Origin: Bretschneidera sinensis
Lineage: Eukaryota; Streptophyta; Magnoliopsida; Brassicales; Akaniaceae
Assembly (NCBI GenBank): GCA_023935145.1
Contig: CM043703.1
Span: 19,145,227-19,209,226, forward strand
Direction of reading: 5' to 3'
DNA length: 64,000 bases
Every line of letters starts with the position of its first letter. The first letter of the stretch is position 1. The notes beneath the pieces were generated by a model. It had not been told where the DNA came from. It worked only from the letters and a program-made list of their open reading frames with translations, and searched no databases. Positions 54,101-64,000 of the stretch are shown here, one piece after another. Position numbers and translations under genes: made by a program.

Positions 54101-56941
54101 AAGGAAGGAAACATGGTCTAAAGTAAGCCTTAAAACAAGAAAGGAAACATGGCCTAAAGTAAGCCTTAAAACAAGGAAACATGGCCTAAAGAAAGCCTTA
54201 AAACAAGGATGAATATATGGCAAGTGTGGGTGAAGTGGAATAGTTAGTGACCCTAATTAAAGAAAAGAATATGGACTTTGCCATCCATTGACACGTGGTA
54301 CGTGAGAGTAGACTTAAATGGTTTATATTATGTATAAGTACAATTTGATATTAAATATATTTATGAGTATAATTTAAATAGATGTGTGTTTATAATAATA
54401 GTTTAGAAGATATAATAGTTCTGACAAAATTGTAAAGCTAATAAACATAAATTTAAAAATAAAGTATGAGTATTCTCTTATTTCTTTTCTTCTGTCTAGA
54501 AATCTTTTTTTTTTTTTTGCTAAATATCTTAAGAAAAATTTGGATCGCTAATTTTAGGGATCCGGTGTGCGAATGCACAACGAATCGGAACGTAGGATGC
54601 AAATTGCGGTTCCATGGGAGTATAGGGATCCTGATAATTATATTCCAAACAGCATTTCTCAAGCCCATAACTTTTTTCCCCCTTAAATGAGTCTTCTTGT
54701 CTGAGTAAATCACTCGAGCATATAAGAGATTGATCTCATGTCATCACTAAAGATCAGATTGGTATTCTTCTTTTCTTAATTTTCTTTACCCCTTGATAAG
54801 GAAAGAACATATTGGTACACTTGGTAAGGTTCCATTTAACATCATCTTATATTGCTATGGGAAAAATGATGAATTATTTCATACCCATGCTGTTACTAAA
54901 CACCAAAGTGATTTATTTAATGATATTAGGAAAACGTTAAGATACAGAATTCTTGCAATATTATAGTCGTAGATCCCATTTGGTGAGTCACAGATCTCTT
55001 AGATGGTTAAAATAGTAACACTGTACACCTTGGCATTAAGAAAATACCTTGAGATGAACTGCAATCTTTCTCATGTTCTCAACATATTCAGGAAGTGGTA
55101 CATAAGGGCCTAGGCCAGATGAGTGAGGCCCCATTGAATCATTTCCACCAAAATAGGCAATCACCAAAGAAGGCTGTATAGCAGCATCCTATATAGAAAA
55201 GAAAAAAGGAAATTAATGTCAGTTTCAGGCACCATTTCGGTAGGACACCCAAACCTATGCACTTAGCAATCTGATAATGAGTGAATTTTTTCTCCTATTA
55301 TGTAAGTATGAAAACTTTCCTCACATTTAAGTATATCAGGCTACCACGTTAGAATCCACCAAACATGAATAGCACACATTAACAAAAAGTTCATAGTGAA
55401 TTCATTGGTTGAAAAAAACTGCAACAAATTTGCATAATATACATAACCTTCCACTTCCCCACTTTTAATGAGTATTATTTAGTTAGGTGCAAGGGAATGC
55501 AACCCAAGAACATACAATGCATAATAGTAACACAGCTTTCATGAGGTTCAGTGGCTGCAGGAGTGCAGACACATGCACAAATACAAAAGCAAACACATCC
55601 ATTTATGCACCTACAACATGCATATCCGTGCCCGTTTTGTACACCTGACTAAGAAGAGATATGAATGAGAGGTAGATAAAATGATTTAAAATTTACTCAG
55701 TCTTACATTTGATACAAAAAGTATACATATCCTACCCTCTTTTTAATCCTATTATCTTCCTAATCTGGTGTACCAAACAAGTTATGTAATGATTGTCAAA
55801 GGTGTTAGCTAATCCTTTAAGGTTGATTCCTGAAAAGACTTCAAAAATGAACCAATTAAACTTTGACAAACTTACACTGTATCGAGCATCTTTTATTTTT
55901 CACATGATCCGAAATGGTATGGCCCGTAGTAGTTTTCCCATTAATTGCTACTCAATTAATGCATTTAATAGAGAACCCGTCAGGAAGACCCAAAATATAG
56001 TACCTTTGGAAAAACTTTATCGAGAACTTCTATGGCACGCCTGGAGTTCCACCCAAAGTATCCTCGCAACAATATGTCTGCCTAAGAAAGATCACATACA
56101 AGATGAGGTTGCCATAGAACATATATAAGAAAACATAGAAAGACTGTTATCATGGAGTATTTGAGAAACTCTTCCACTGAGTAATATTTACACTGAATAC
56201 CATAATCTTTCATTTGGTAAAACTGGAGAAATAAGATTCAAATACCCTAATGCAGCATTCCAACTAACTTGAAATTAAGAATATATTTTAATTTGTGTAA
56301 TGGATATTTTATTCTGCAAGGAGATGTTAGGACTTAGGATTCAATTCAATAATCTGACCAATTTTGAAGCGGAGCTAAATTGAATGGAAATCACTCATTT
56401 TTAGTCTAAAATGAATTTGACTCCATAATTTTAGATGATTCCAAAATTTGGAATTGACCACATAGATTTCAATTCAATCGAATTCTTTTGAGCCTTCCAA
56501 ACACACTATTTAACTAATCAATAATTACACGTTAATAACAACAGAAAGAGAGGGAAAAAAAAAACTCACACAGAACAACGCGATCTGCATACATTTCATG
56601 GATATTCATCTAATAGTAACAAAGCAAAATTCACATAAAAGTTCAACAATAAATCTCATAAAAATATCGAAATGCTCAACTAATTAAAATAAACCAACCT
56701 TCTTGGAACCTCATATACAAAAACACGTTTGATTGTGTCGATGTGTTTATATAAATTATAAAATCTCATTATTAACAACAACAAAAAAGATGATGAAATC
56801 ATAGAAACAGAGAAAAAGTTTTAGAGTTACTTTGCGAGAGTATATGTCGGAGAGAATGGCACCCCAACCGCCATTGCTGAAGCTGAGTTGGACGATGGAG
56901 GATCCGAATAGAACAAACTGAGGCCTCATAGGTCCCACCAT
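48179..56941 (-). CDS. GDSL esterase/lipase, CPRD49-like (SGNH hydrolase)
   Basis: 255-residue SGNH-type hydrolase of the CPRD49 group, expected to cleave acyl esters; the substrate is not known from sequence. Six exons on the minus strand: 56941-56831 (MVGPMRPQFVLFGSSIVQ; nucleophile S14), 56081-56004 (GYFGWNSRRAIEVLDKVF), 55188-55048 (YFGGNDSMGPHSSGLG; oxyanion N79), 48920-48844 (IIFLSCPPVDEARIRQNQ), 48755-48609 and 48392-48179 (DGIHLSAEGSK, catalytic D186 and H189; ends EIQWD). All junctions are GT-AG and in phase, and the length is typical of the group. No signal peptide is seen. Intron 3 (~6.1 kb) holds a dispersed repeat that was itself hit by a Copia element (49196-54293, same strand as the gene). 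The coding sequence looks intact; whether the large intron affects expression is open. Confidence 0.92.
49147..49195 (+). repeat. Unclassified dispersed repeat, copy 2 left part
   Basis: ATAGTTACCAAGAATTCGG, then TACGCCTTGGTTCGCAGTACGTGG. It matches the start of 36296-36560 and continues at 54299 on the other side of the Copia element. Confidence 0.6.
49196..49507 (-). repeat. 3' LTR of the GDSL-intron Copia
   Basis: 312 bp; plus-strand ends TGTTAGAATTTAAG and CCATCCATTGACA. Confidence 0.9.
49569..53599 (-). pseudogene. Copia gag-pol, disabled
   Basis: Gag probably starts at 53599 (MDSAPVCVKFTGKNYSTW), since the upstream extension is low-quality leader. Two zinc knuckles follow (CFCCKEYGHIAVNC and [14 protein letters not shown]), then protease (VDSGASNHM). 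An in-frame TAG at 52333-52331 interrupts the frame, which then resumes through GAG-pre-integrase (WHRRLGHPN) and integrase ([17 protein letters not shown]). The second catalytic motif reads LRTYSGGD in place of LRTDSGGE, losing an acidic residue of the DDE triad. A frameshift near 51420 and a stop near 51282 break the integrase-RT link. RT and RNase H (51200-49569) are open, with MDVKNAFLHGDLKE, YGLKQAPRAW and YVDD, ending FTKALTRH. Not autonomous. Confidence 0.9.
53941..53952 (-). promoter_or_regulatory. Primer-binding site
   Basis: Minus strand TGGTATCAGAAC, directly abutting the 5' LTR at 53953; tRNA-iMet type with one variant base. Confidence 0.85.
53953..54293 (-). repeat. 5' LTR of the GDSL-intron Copia
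   Basis: 341 bp, next to the PBS. Contains short AGTAAAGAG repeats that are absent from the 3' LTR. Confidence 0.9.
54299..54470 (+). repeat. Unclassified dispersed repeat, copy 2 right part
   Basis: Continues 49147-49195: TACGTGAGAGTAGACTTAAA, TTATATTATGTATAAGTAC and an AT-rich body parallel to 36370-36560. Confidence 0.6.
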
Positions 56942-58506
56942 TTTTCTCTCTCTTTCTAATGGCACCGCAACCGTCTCTGTTTTCTCCCTCTGTTGAGTTT
57001 TGACGACGAAAAACGTGAATTTGATTTGAGCACAAATGCCGTTTCTAACTACACGTACATCACGGGAGTGGCCCCAAATTGTGTAAATTCATGTTTATAG
57101 AAAGAAATATACTCGCTGCCATAAAATGCCAAGTGTGCTACCTCTTCAAGCCTCTTTTTTCCCCTTAATTGCTTTGATGAAATGTAAGCTTTTCATAAAC
57201 TTTATTTGTTGAAAGTTAGGCGTATGTAGGTTGTGACTTGTGATTATTTTACCATAACATGTCAATGACACCATGAGATGGTAATATTATCGCAACCTAT
57301 ATTTTTCCACAAAATTATTATGTGGGTATATGGTGTTGAATTTAATTTAATTTATTTTTAATTTTTAATTTTTTAAAATAAAAAAATATATATTTAAATT
57401 AAATTAAATTTGAATTTTTTTCTTTCCTAAAAATATTTTAAATTGTTAATAAATACAAGTTGTTAGTTTACCTATTAGAGGAGAGGGATGTCATTATGCT
57501 CATCAATTTATTTAGGGTAAATAACTTTCTCATCATCGAGTTTTGAACTTGATTAAAATTAGATTCATTAGTTTAATGATATGATAAGTCTTTCTAGTGT
57601 TTTCATAACAACCAAGTTTAATTTAACATTTTGTTTAGAAATTTTATTTTCAAATGAATTAAAAATAAAATTCATTTTAAAAAAATCAAAATGAAATTTT
57701 ATGTTTAGTTTTCTTATGTTAATTAGTATAATTCATTTGAATTCTTATGTATAAAATGTTTGGAATAAATGCAGAATTTTAAAGATGAGGGAGCGGGGAA
57801 GCAATGGAGAAAAAGATGTAAGGAATGAGAGAAAAATAAAATATTTTTGGTCACCACAACTTTTACTCTTTAATTTGTGCAATTCATTTATAAATTTTAT
57901 CAATTTTAATATAATTTACTGCAAGTTAACTCAATTTTATAATGAATTTATTTTGAAATAAATTTTATAGCTTTTTTACAAAGATAACAAATATAGATTT
58001 ACAAATAAATTCTATAAAATTTATGGAATTCATATGTTTCAAGCACACTCAGAAACTCACTTTACTTAGGGTTTGAAAATGAAAAAAAAAAAGTAAATTA
58101 TTTGGAGGAAAAAATATATTTGAGTTTATGTTTAAGTTCATACATTGGGATAAATTACATATAATACACGGATAGCATGAACATTTCATATTTTTCTTAA
58201 TGATTTAAACGATTTTGGTGATTTGTGTTTTTTTTTTAAATTAGTGAACTGGGTTATAATTAAATCAAAAACTTGAGAGTCATGATATAATTTACCCAAC
58301 TATTTTGTGTTATACACTTATAATAGCAAAAACCAACAAACAAAAGAATCTATAACATGATAAGGGCTTGTTTAATAATTATATAATTACAGGAAGTAAA
58401 AATATATAAAAAAAAAAGTAATGCTTGCCTTGCGTGAATTTTGATGATACACTTAGTAATAATAAAAATGAAAATAAAAAATTACTATACTAATACTTAT
58501 ACGATT
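56942..58506. other. GDSL gene promoter and AT-rich intergenic
   Basis: 56942-57060 is presumably the 5' UTR and promoter of the GDSL gene. Beyond it is AT-rich sequence with many A/T runs and no recognisable gene, RNA or repeat family. Confidence 0.45.
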
Positions 58507-58797
58507 AATAAAATCAAATTAGGTTTCGATTTTTTCAATTTTGAGAGGAAATTTTAAAATCAATTTAAACTCATCTTAATCATTCAATTGTTTTTGAACG
58601 AACAAGATTTTACCACCAAATAAAAACAATGTCATATCATCTTTTAATAATCTAATAAAATGTATTGTTGATATGACATTGTTTTTATTTAGTGACAAAA
58701 TTTTGTCCATTCAAAAACAATTGAAGGGATAAGATGAGCTTAACTTGATTCTATAGTTCTCTCACAAAATTGAGAGAACCTAAATCCAATAAAATCA
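58507..58797. mobile_element. Hairpin MITE with 10-bp flanking duplication
   Basis: 58517-58787 is a near-complete inverted repeat of ~120-bp arms (for example AACAATGTCATATCATC against GATATGACATTGTT) around a short AT-rich loop. The direct repeat AATAAAATCA flanks it (58507-58516, 58788-58797). Long inverted arms with a 9-10 bp duplication fit a Mutator-like MITE. It has no coding capacity. Confidence 0.8.
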
Positions 58798-58943
58798 TAA
58801 CCCCATTGGTATCCAACCCTCAAAACGTCTCATAAACCTCCACTTAAATATATAAATCAAATATTTAAATAAAGTTATATATGTAACTCAATTGATTCTA
58901 ACTCCCTATATCTTTCTTCCATGTTTTTCTCTCTCACCATACC

Positions 58944-60495
58944 TGTAATACCTGTATTCGTAAAGCAAGGGTAAATAAGTAAATTAATAAATATAACATG
59001 AAATTAAAATCATATATTTTACGTAAAGGATTTAGTACTGAACAAAATAATTCTTTAAAAAAAAAAATTTGGGACGTGGATGTCATTAAAAGATTTATGG
59101 GACATGGATGTCATTAAAGAATTTTTGGGATATGGATGTCATTTGAAAGGAAAAAAAAAAACTCTCACGTAAGTGTGAGAGCAGAAGAAGAAAAAAACAA
59201 TTGAAATAAAAAAAAAACGTGAATAGTATAAAGTGATGAATAGTAAAAAAAAATGTCGGCAGCAGGTGGTTGAAGCAAATTGCCATATATATGTATAAGT
59301 TGTATCGTTCAGCGTTCAGTTTCTTTCAAATTCTTGTTTTCTCGAAGCAATTAGGGACTTAAAGAAATGCTGGAAGAGTAAAATTTTAAAGAGATTTTCT
59401 GTGAAATTTCATAAAGGATCATGAGAAGCTATCAATATCAGAAAGTAATAGTGTAGTTTTTATTTTTGAATTTTTAGTATATATGAAATTCTCATGAAGT
59501 AAAAGTGGGAATTTTCCAAGTGTGTGGTTTATATCAAATTGAAGAATAAATTAGAAAATTTACACAAATATGATGTCAGGTGTCGACGATTTATAACTAG
59601 GGGAATTTCTGAGAGAAACGGGAAATGCAAGAAGGTGATCCACGGGTAGCTTTAAGAGCTGCATAGTAAGTTGAATTTACTTTAAGTAGTCTAAAAAAAT
59701 GAAATATCTAGTGATAATATTAAAATAAATTACTGAGGTATGCTTGAGTAATAGATGAAAATTTGATTTATAGGTATGATAAGAAATTTGGACATGTAGG
59801 AATATTTTTGGTGAGAAATGATATTTTTGGAGGTCATAAGTTTATTTGAGAATAAAAGCAATAAATAAATTATTGATGAGATATATTGAGGCTTTAATAC
59901 GAATTATGAAGAGATGAATTTTAGTGGATCTTAACAAATTTTTATGGATAAATTAGTATGATTTGGGATGAAATTTAGTGCAGGTTATGGCCTTAGTGGA
60001 GGGAATGACTGAATCTCACATAGCGTAGGTTGTACCTAGGTGGAGAAGATTATGGGACCCCGCCTAGAGTAAGTTATTACCTAGGTGGTGGGGATTTTAT
60101 GAAATGAAAATGCTAAATGTACCGGTACATGGGGAGATGTCCCGTCATGATATAAATAAGGTCAAGAAATGGAGTAAATTTTAACATTTAAATAAATTAT
60201 CATTCTTAGCGTTTGCATTGCATGGTATCTTTATTAGAATGGTAATGTTGAGTTATTAAACATTAAATGATTGAAGTCTCCAATGATTGGTATATGAGGT
60301 TCAACTATGCAATGGAAGTATAATTTGTACCTTTGTAATAAATCTTAGACATGACTTTTATGAAATACAAGTGTTAAGTTCTTTGACAATTTACTTTATT
60401 CTAAAGAAAGACAAATGTTAGAATTTTTTTACATTATTGTGGATATAGTAACCGTTAATCTGAGTAAAATGATTACTCACTGAGCTCTTTAGTTA

Positions 60496-60544
<49 letters not shown>

Positions 60545-60949
60545 CACAAAAATCGTTTTGAACTTTGGAGATATCAAGTGAACGAGAGATTAAAAGAAAA
60601 TTCTCTTAGGTGGATTGCAAGCAAAGAGTTTGTTAATTTTTTTTTTCAATAATGAATGTACAAGTTATGTTTATATGTCTCCATTTTTGGAATGATGTAT
60701 AATTTAGTTTAATTTGGATGTGGAAAATGGAAAAAGGTTGCATATTTGTAGACATTTGGTTTTATCCAAGAATACTTTGTATAAACTGTAAGCGAAGCTA
60801 TGGTTGTATTTATATGTGTAAAATAAATCATAGAATTTACTAGTAAGATCCAGGTCACGGTTTTCTCCAGTTTTAAGTGCTCAATGTTCGAAGGTAATGG
60901 TGCCATTACGAACGGACCCATGCGGTTTTTTCGGGATAGGGTCGTTACA
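58944..60949 (+). mobile_element. Gypsy-type LTR of copy 3
   Basis: Possible LTR from TGTAATACCTGTATTCG (58944) to GGGTCGTTACA (60949). A TATA-like stretch lies near 59284. The last ~970 bp (59977-60949) matches the LTR of copies 1 and 2. The first ~1 kb does not, and most hairpin units are missing. No PBS follows. The 5-bp flanks differ (ATACC versus GTTTC), so the left half may come from another element. Confidence 0.45.
60500..60542. repeat. (TA)n microsatellite
   Basis: About 21 TA dinucleotides. The same site in copies 1 (~1327-1340) and 2 has only about six or seven. Confidence 0.9.
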
Positions 60950-62186
60950 GTTTCATTTCCATGAATTCTAGAAATTAGCAATGTGTAAGTTTGTCCCGCT
61001 AAGGTCCATACAATTAATTAGACTATCAAAGTAACTATGGATGGTCCAATCTTCTACTAGAGTGGTGGAAGAATCACTAGAACTTTTCCTTAATTTTCCT
61101 ATTGATAAAAAATTTAGCATGAAGTGTGGAGCGTCGTTGGATGATTGTTATTCTATAACAAGTGTTCCTCAACAAGAGATCAAGGATGGTGGCTTTGGCA
61201 GGTTCAGATGATACGGCTGCTAATAATGAAGTCATGCTTCATAGAGATTCTCTAACGTAAGCATTCGCCATTTGTAGGAAGGAAAAAGTTAGTTCTAACG
61301 AAACTTGACAAAAATTTGAATGGTCACTCATGTAAAAGAATGGCGAGAACTTCCAGGAAGGCCTAATATTAGTGAGAGGCACTTGAGGCTTAACGTACTA
61401 CCTCTACTCATAACAAGGAAAAATCTACTAACACTTGGTTAAAGTAGTTAACACTCGATAATATAGAGCTCTGCAAATGTGATGCGTGCTTTTTGTTTTT
61501 AATTTTTTAGTTTTAGTTCTTGTCACACTGGTTTTTATTCCCTTTATTATCAATACGACGCTTGTCCTTCAATATATATATTTACTTATAATTACATAAT
61601 TAGTAGAAAAAAGATTTTGAATTTTTTTTGTTTAATTCTCTTTAGTCTAATGTAATTCATTTAATATCTTGTACTTGACCAATGTTAGTTTGACAAGCAA
61701 TTCATTCTTCATTTTTTTTTAAATATCGTTAATTTACACTTCTAGTTGGGTTTTCTCGAATTTCATTAAAGGTTGGGTTTGGGTGCTCAAAATTTCAAAG
61801 TTGTTTGGGTTAGGGTTATTTCAGGTTTTAGGTAAGAGCCATATCGAATTTTGAGTGACTCGAGTCGGGTTCAAATTCAATAATATTATTTTAATTTATT
61901 TTTTTAGCTTATCTGATAGGTCAGGATGAGTTTTCTAGTCCTGATAGATTTTATCACGTCTTCTTAGTATACGTGTGCATGTGTGTGGGAGATAAAACAT
62001 AATTGAATTAATGATGATAAATACAATGAATTCAATGTGATAGAAACTGAAGAAACATCTTAAATAGTAAATGCACTTCACCTTGTCTTTGTAATCCTAT
62101 AAATAAACATTTTTTTCTTGTAATTTAATCATATCAAAAGATCTTTCATCATCTAAAGCACAGGCAAATAAGTAGTATTAAATACC

Positions 62187-62557
62187 ATGACAAGTCTAAA
62201 TATCAATTCAGTTACGATGATCATGTTTATGGCAGGTATAGCAATTTCGGTTTCGCATGGGTTTGCACAACAAGACATCATCGACAAACAACATTGCAAA
62301 ACCCGGATGGACCTAAAATGTGCTATGGAGATTTTTCAAAATATATTTTGGGATCCGAAAAAAGTAATTATAGGTAAACAATGCTGCCAAAACTTTTGGG
62401 CATGAATGAAGTTTGCCATAATGTGTTCGTAGAACTGCAGGTCAACAGAAAACGTTATAAGGGAAAGGCATCTGAATACCGAAAAAATGGAAAACGAGCT
62501 TGGAAAAAATGTGTGTCGATTCTGGGTAAGGTTCCAGGTGCTTCTTTAAAGAAATAG
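62187..62557 (+). pseudogene. Prolamin-like/ECA1 gene, copy 3, frameshifted
   Basis: Collinear with the intact gene at 2983-3354, including the TATA box, ATG and signal peptide. One A is missing from the run after the CC pair (AAAAA to AAAA near 62388), so the frame reads CCQNFWA and stops at 62403-62405 after 72 residues, losing the last two cysteines and the basic tail. The remaining 150 bp still matches the intact gene closely to its stop at 62555-62557, so the mutation looks recent. A truncated secreted peptide could be made but would lack the full disulfide pattern. Confidence 0.85.
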
Positions 62558-62858
62558 GTTTGATTATGTTGAAACATTGAAGAGTACTAATTGTAAAAAT
62601 AATATTTTCATTCCTTTTGATGGAATTATATAAAAGGCATGCCTTTATTTATGAAACTTGTTGTTTACCTGCTTTCACCATAAAGTAGAGAAGAATGATT
62701 GCGTCACAAAGAATAAAAGCAAATAAAAAAGCGAATAAATTTATGCGGAAAAAAATCACACAAATTTGATTCGGCCACCTCAATTTTTTTAAGAATTTTA
62801 TTAATTCAGTTGGATCATTAGAATTTAAATTCAAATGAAAAATGTAATTAATTTATGA

Positions 62859-64000
<1,142 letters not shown>

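Larger units (their letters stand above)
49196..54293 (-). mobile_element. Degraded Copia retrotransposon in GDSL intron 3
   Basis: 5098 bp on the minus strand: 5' LTR 53953-54293 (341 bp), PBS abutting it, decayed gag-pol, purine tract GAGGGGGGC, and 3' LTR 49196-49507 (312 bp). The target duplication CGTGG is perfect (49191-49195, 54294-54298). The LTRs differ in length, mainly by ~26 bp of extra AGTAAAGAG-type repetition in the 5' LTR. It is a different family from the PSF3-intron Copia and from elements A/B. Confidence 0.93.
59977..62857 (+). repeat. Segmental duplication, copy 3
   Basis: Matches copy 1 positions ~803-3653 in the same orientation, with more substitutions than copy 2 shows. 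It starts abruptly inside the hairpin array and stops where plastid DNA begins. Because it keeps the full gene region that copy 2 lost, it does not derive from the present copy 2. Confidence 0.85.

Overview
This is nuclear DNA of a flowering plant, most likely a eudicot. It is AT-rich, and it holds spliced plant genes (a GINS subunit, a CPRD49-type GDSL esterase, a secretory-type cyclophilin, a prolamin-like/ECA1 small cysteine-rich protein), a nuclear tRNA-Asn(GTT), inserted plastid DNA, and dense, partly nested LTR retrotransposons plus a CACTA transposon. I could not identify the species. Homologies come from reading translations and recalling families; no database search was run.

Layout. 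1-14957: a tandem duplication with a unit of about 5.9 kb (copy 1 from position 1, copy 2 from 5886). Each copy carries the end of a long Gypsy-type LTR with a tandem hairpin array, then a prolamin-like gene locus. The gene is intact in copy 1 (2983-3354) and gutted in copy 2, which was then split by Copia element A (9340-14545, target duplication GTTTA). 14958-16035 is a truncated LTR in reverse orientation. 16036-26080 is the 3' part of a CACTA (En/Spm-like) transposon. Between its second-gene exons lie antisense fragments of two host genes, a zinc-finger homeodomain (ZHD) gene and a germin-like gene. The germin fragment was then hit by Copia element B (18269-24066). 26795-29432 is an internally deleted Ty3/Gypsy element. 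29939-33409 is a secretory cyclophilin gene with a scrambled core exon. 34261-34334 is tRNA-Asn. 37873-45215 (minus) is GINS subunit PSF3, with an intact-looking Copia element in intron 5. 48179-56941 (minus) is a CPRD49-like GDSL esterase, with a degraded Copia element in intron 3. 58507-58797 is a hairpin MITE. 58944-62857 is a third, diverged copy of the LTR plus prolamin-like locus, with the gene frameshifted. 62862-63090 is a chimeric plastid insertion (psaA plus inverted atpB). 63094-64000 is the 3' end of a third member of the element A/B family.

How it fits together. The genes expected to work are PSF3 (DNA replication), the GDSL esterase, the copy 1 prolamin-like gene and the tRNA; they are functionally unrelated. 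The rest records genome dynamics: a non-autonomous Copia family that lacks the RT core yet moved repeatedly, a chimeric element that carries a second retroelement's LTR and a duplicated primer-binding site, CACTA-associated host gene fragments, and different fates for three copies of a reproductive-type gene.
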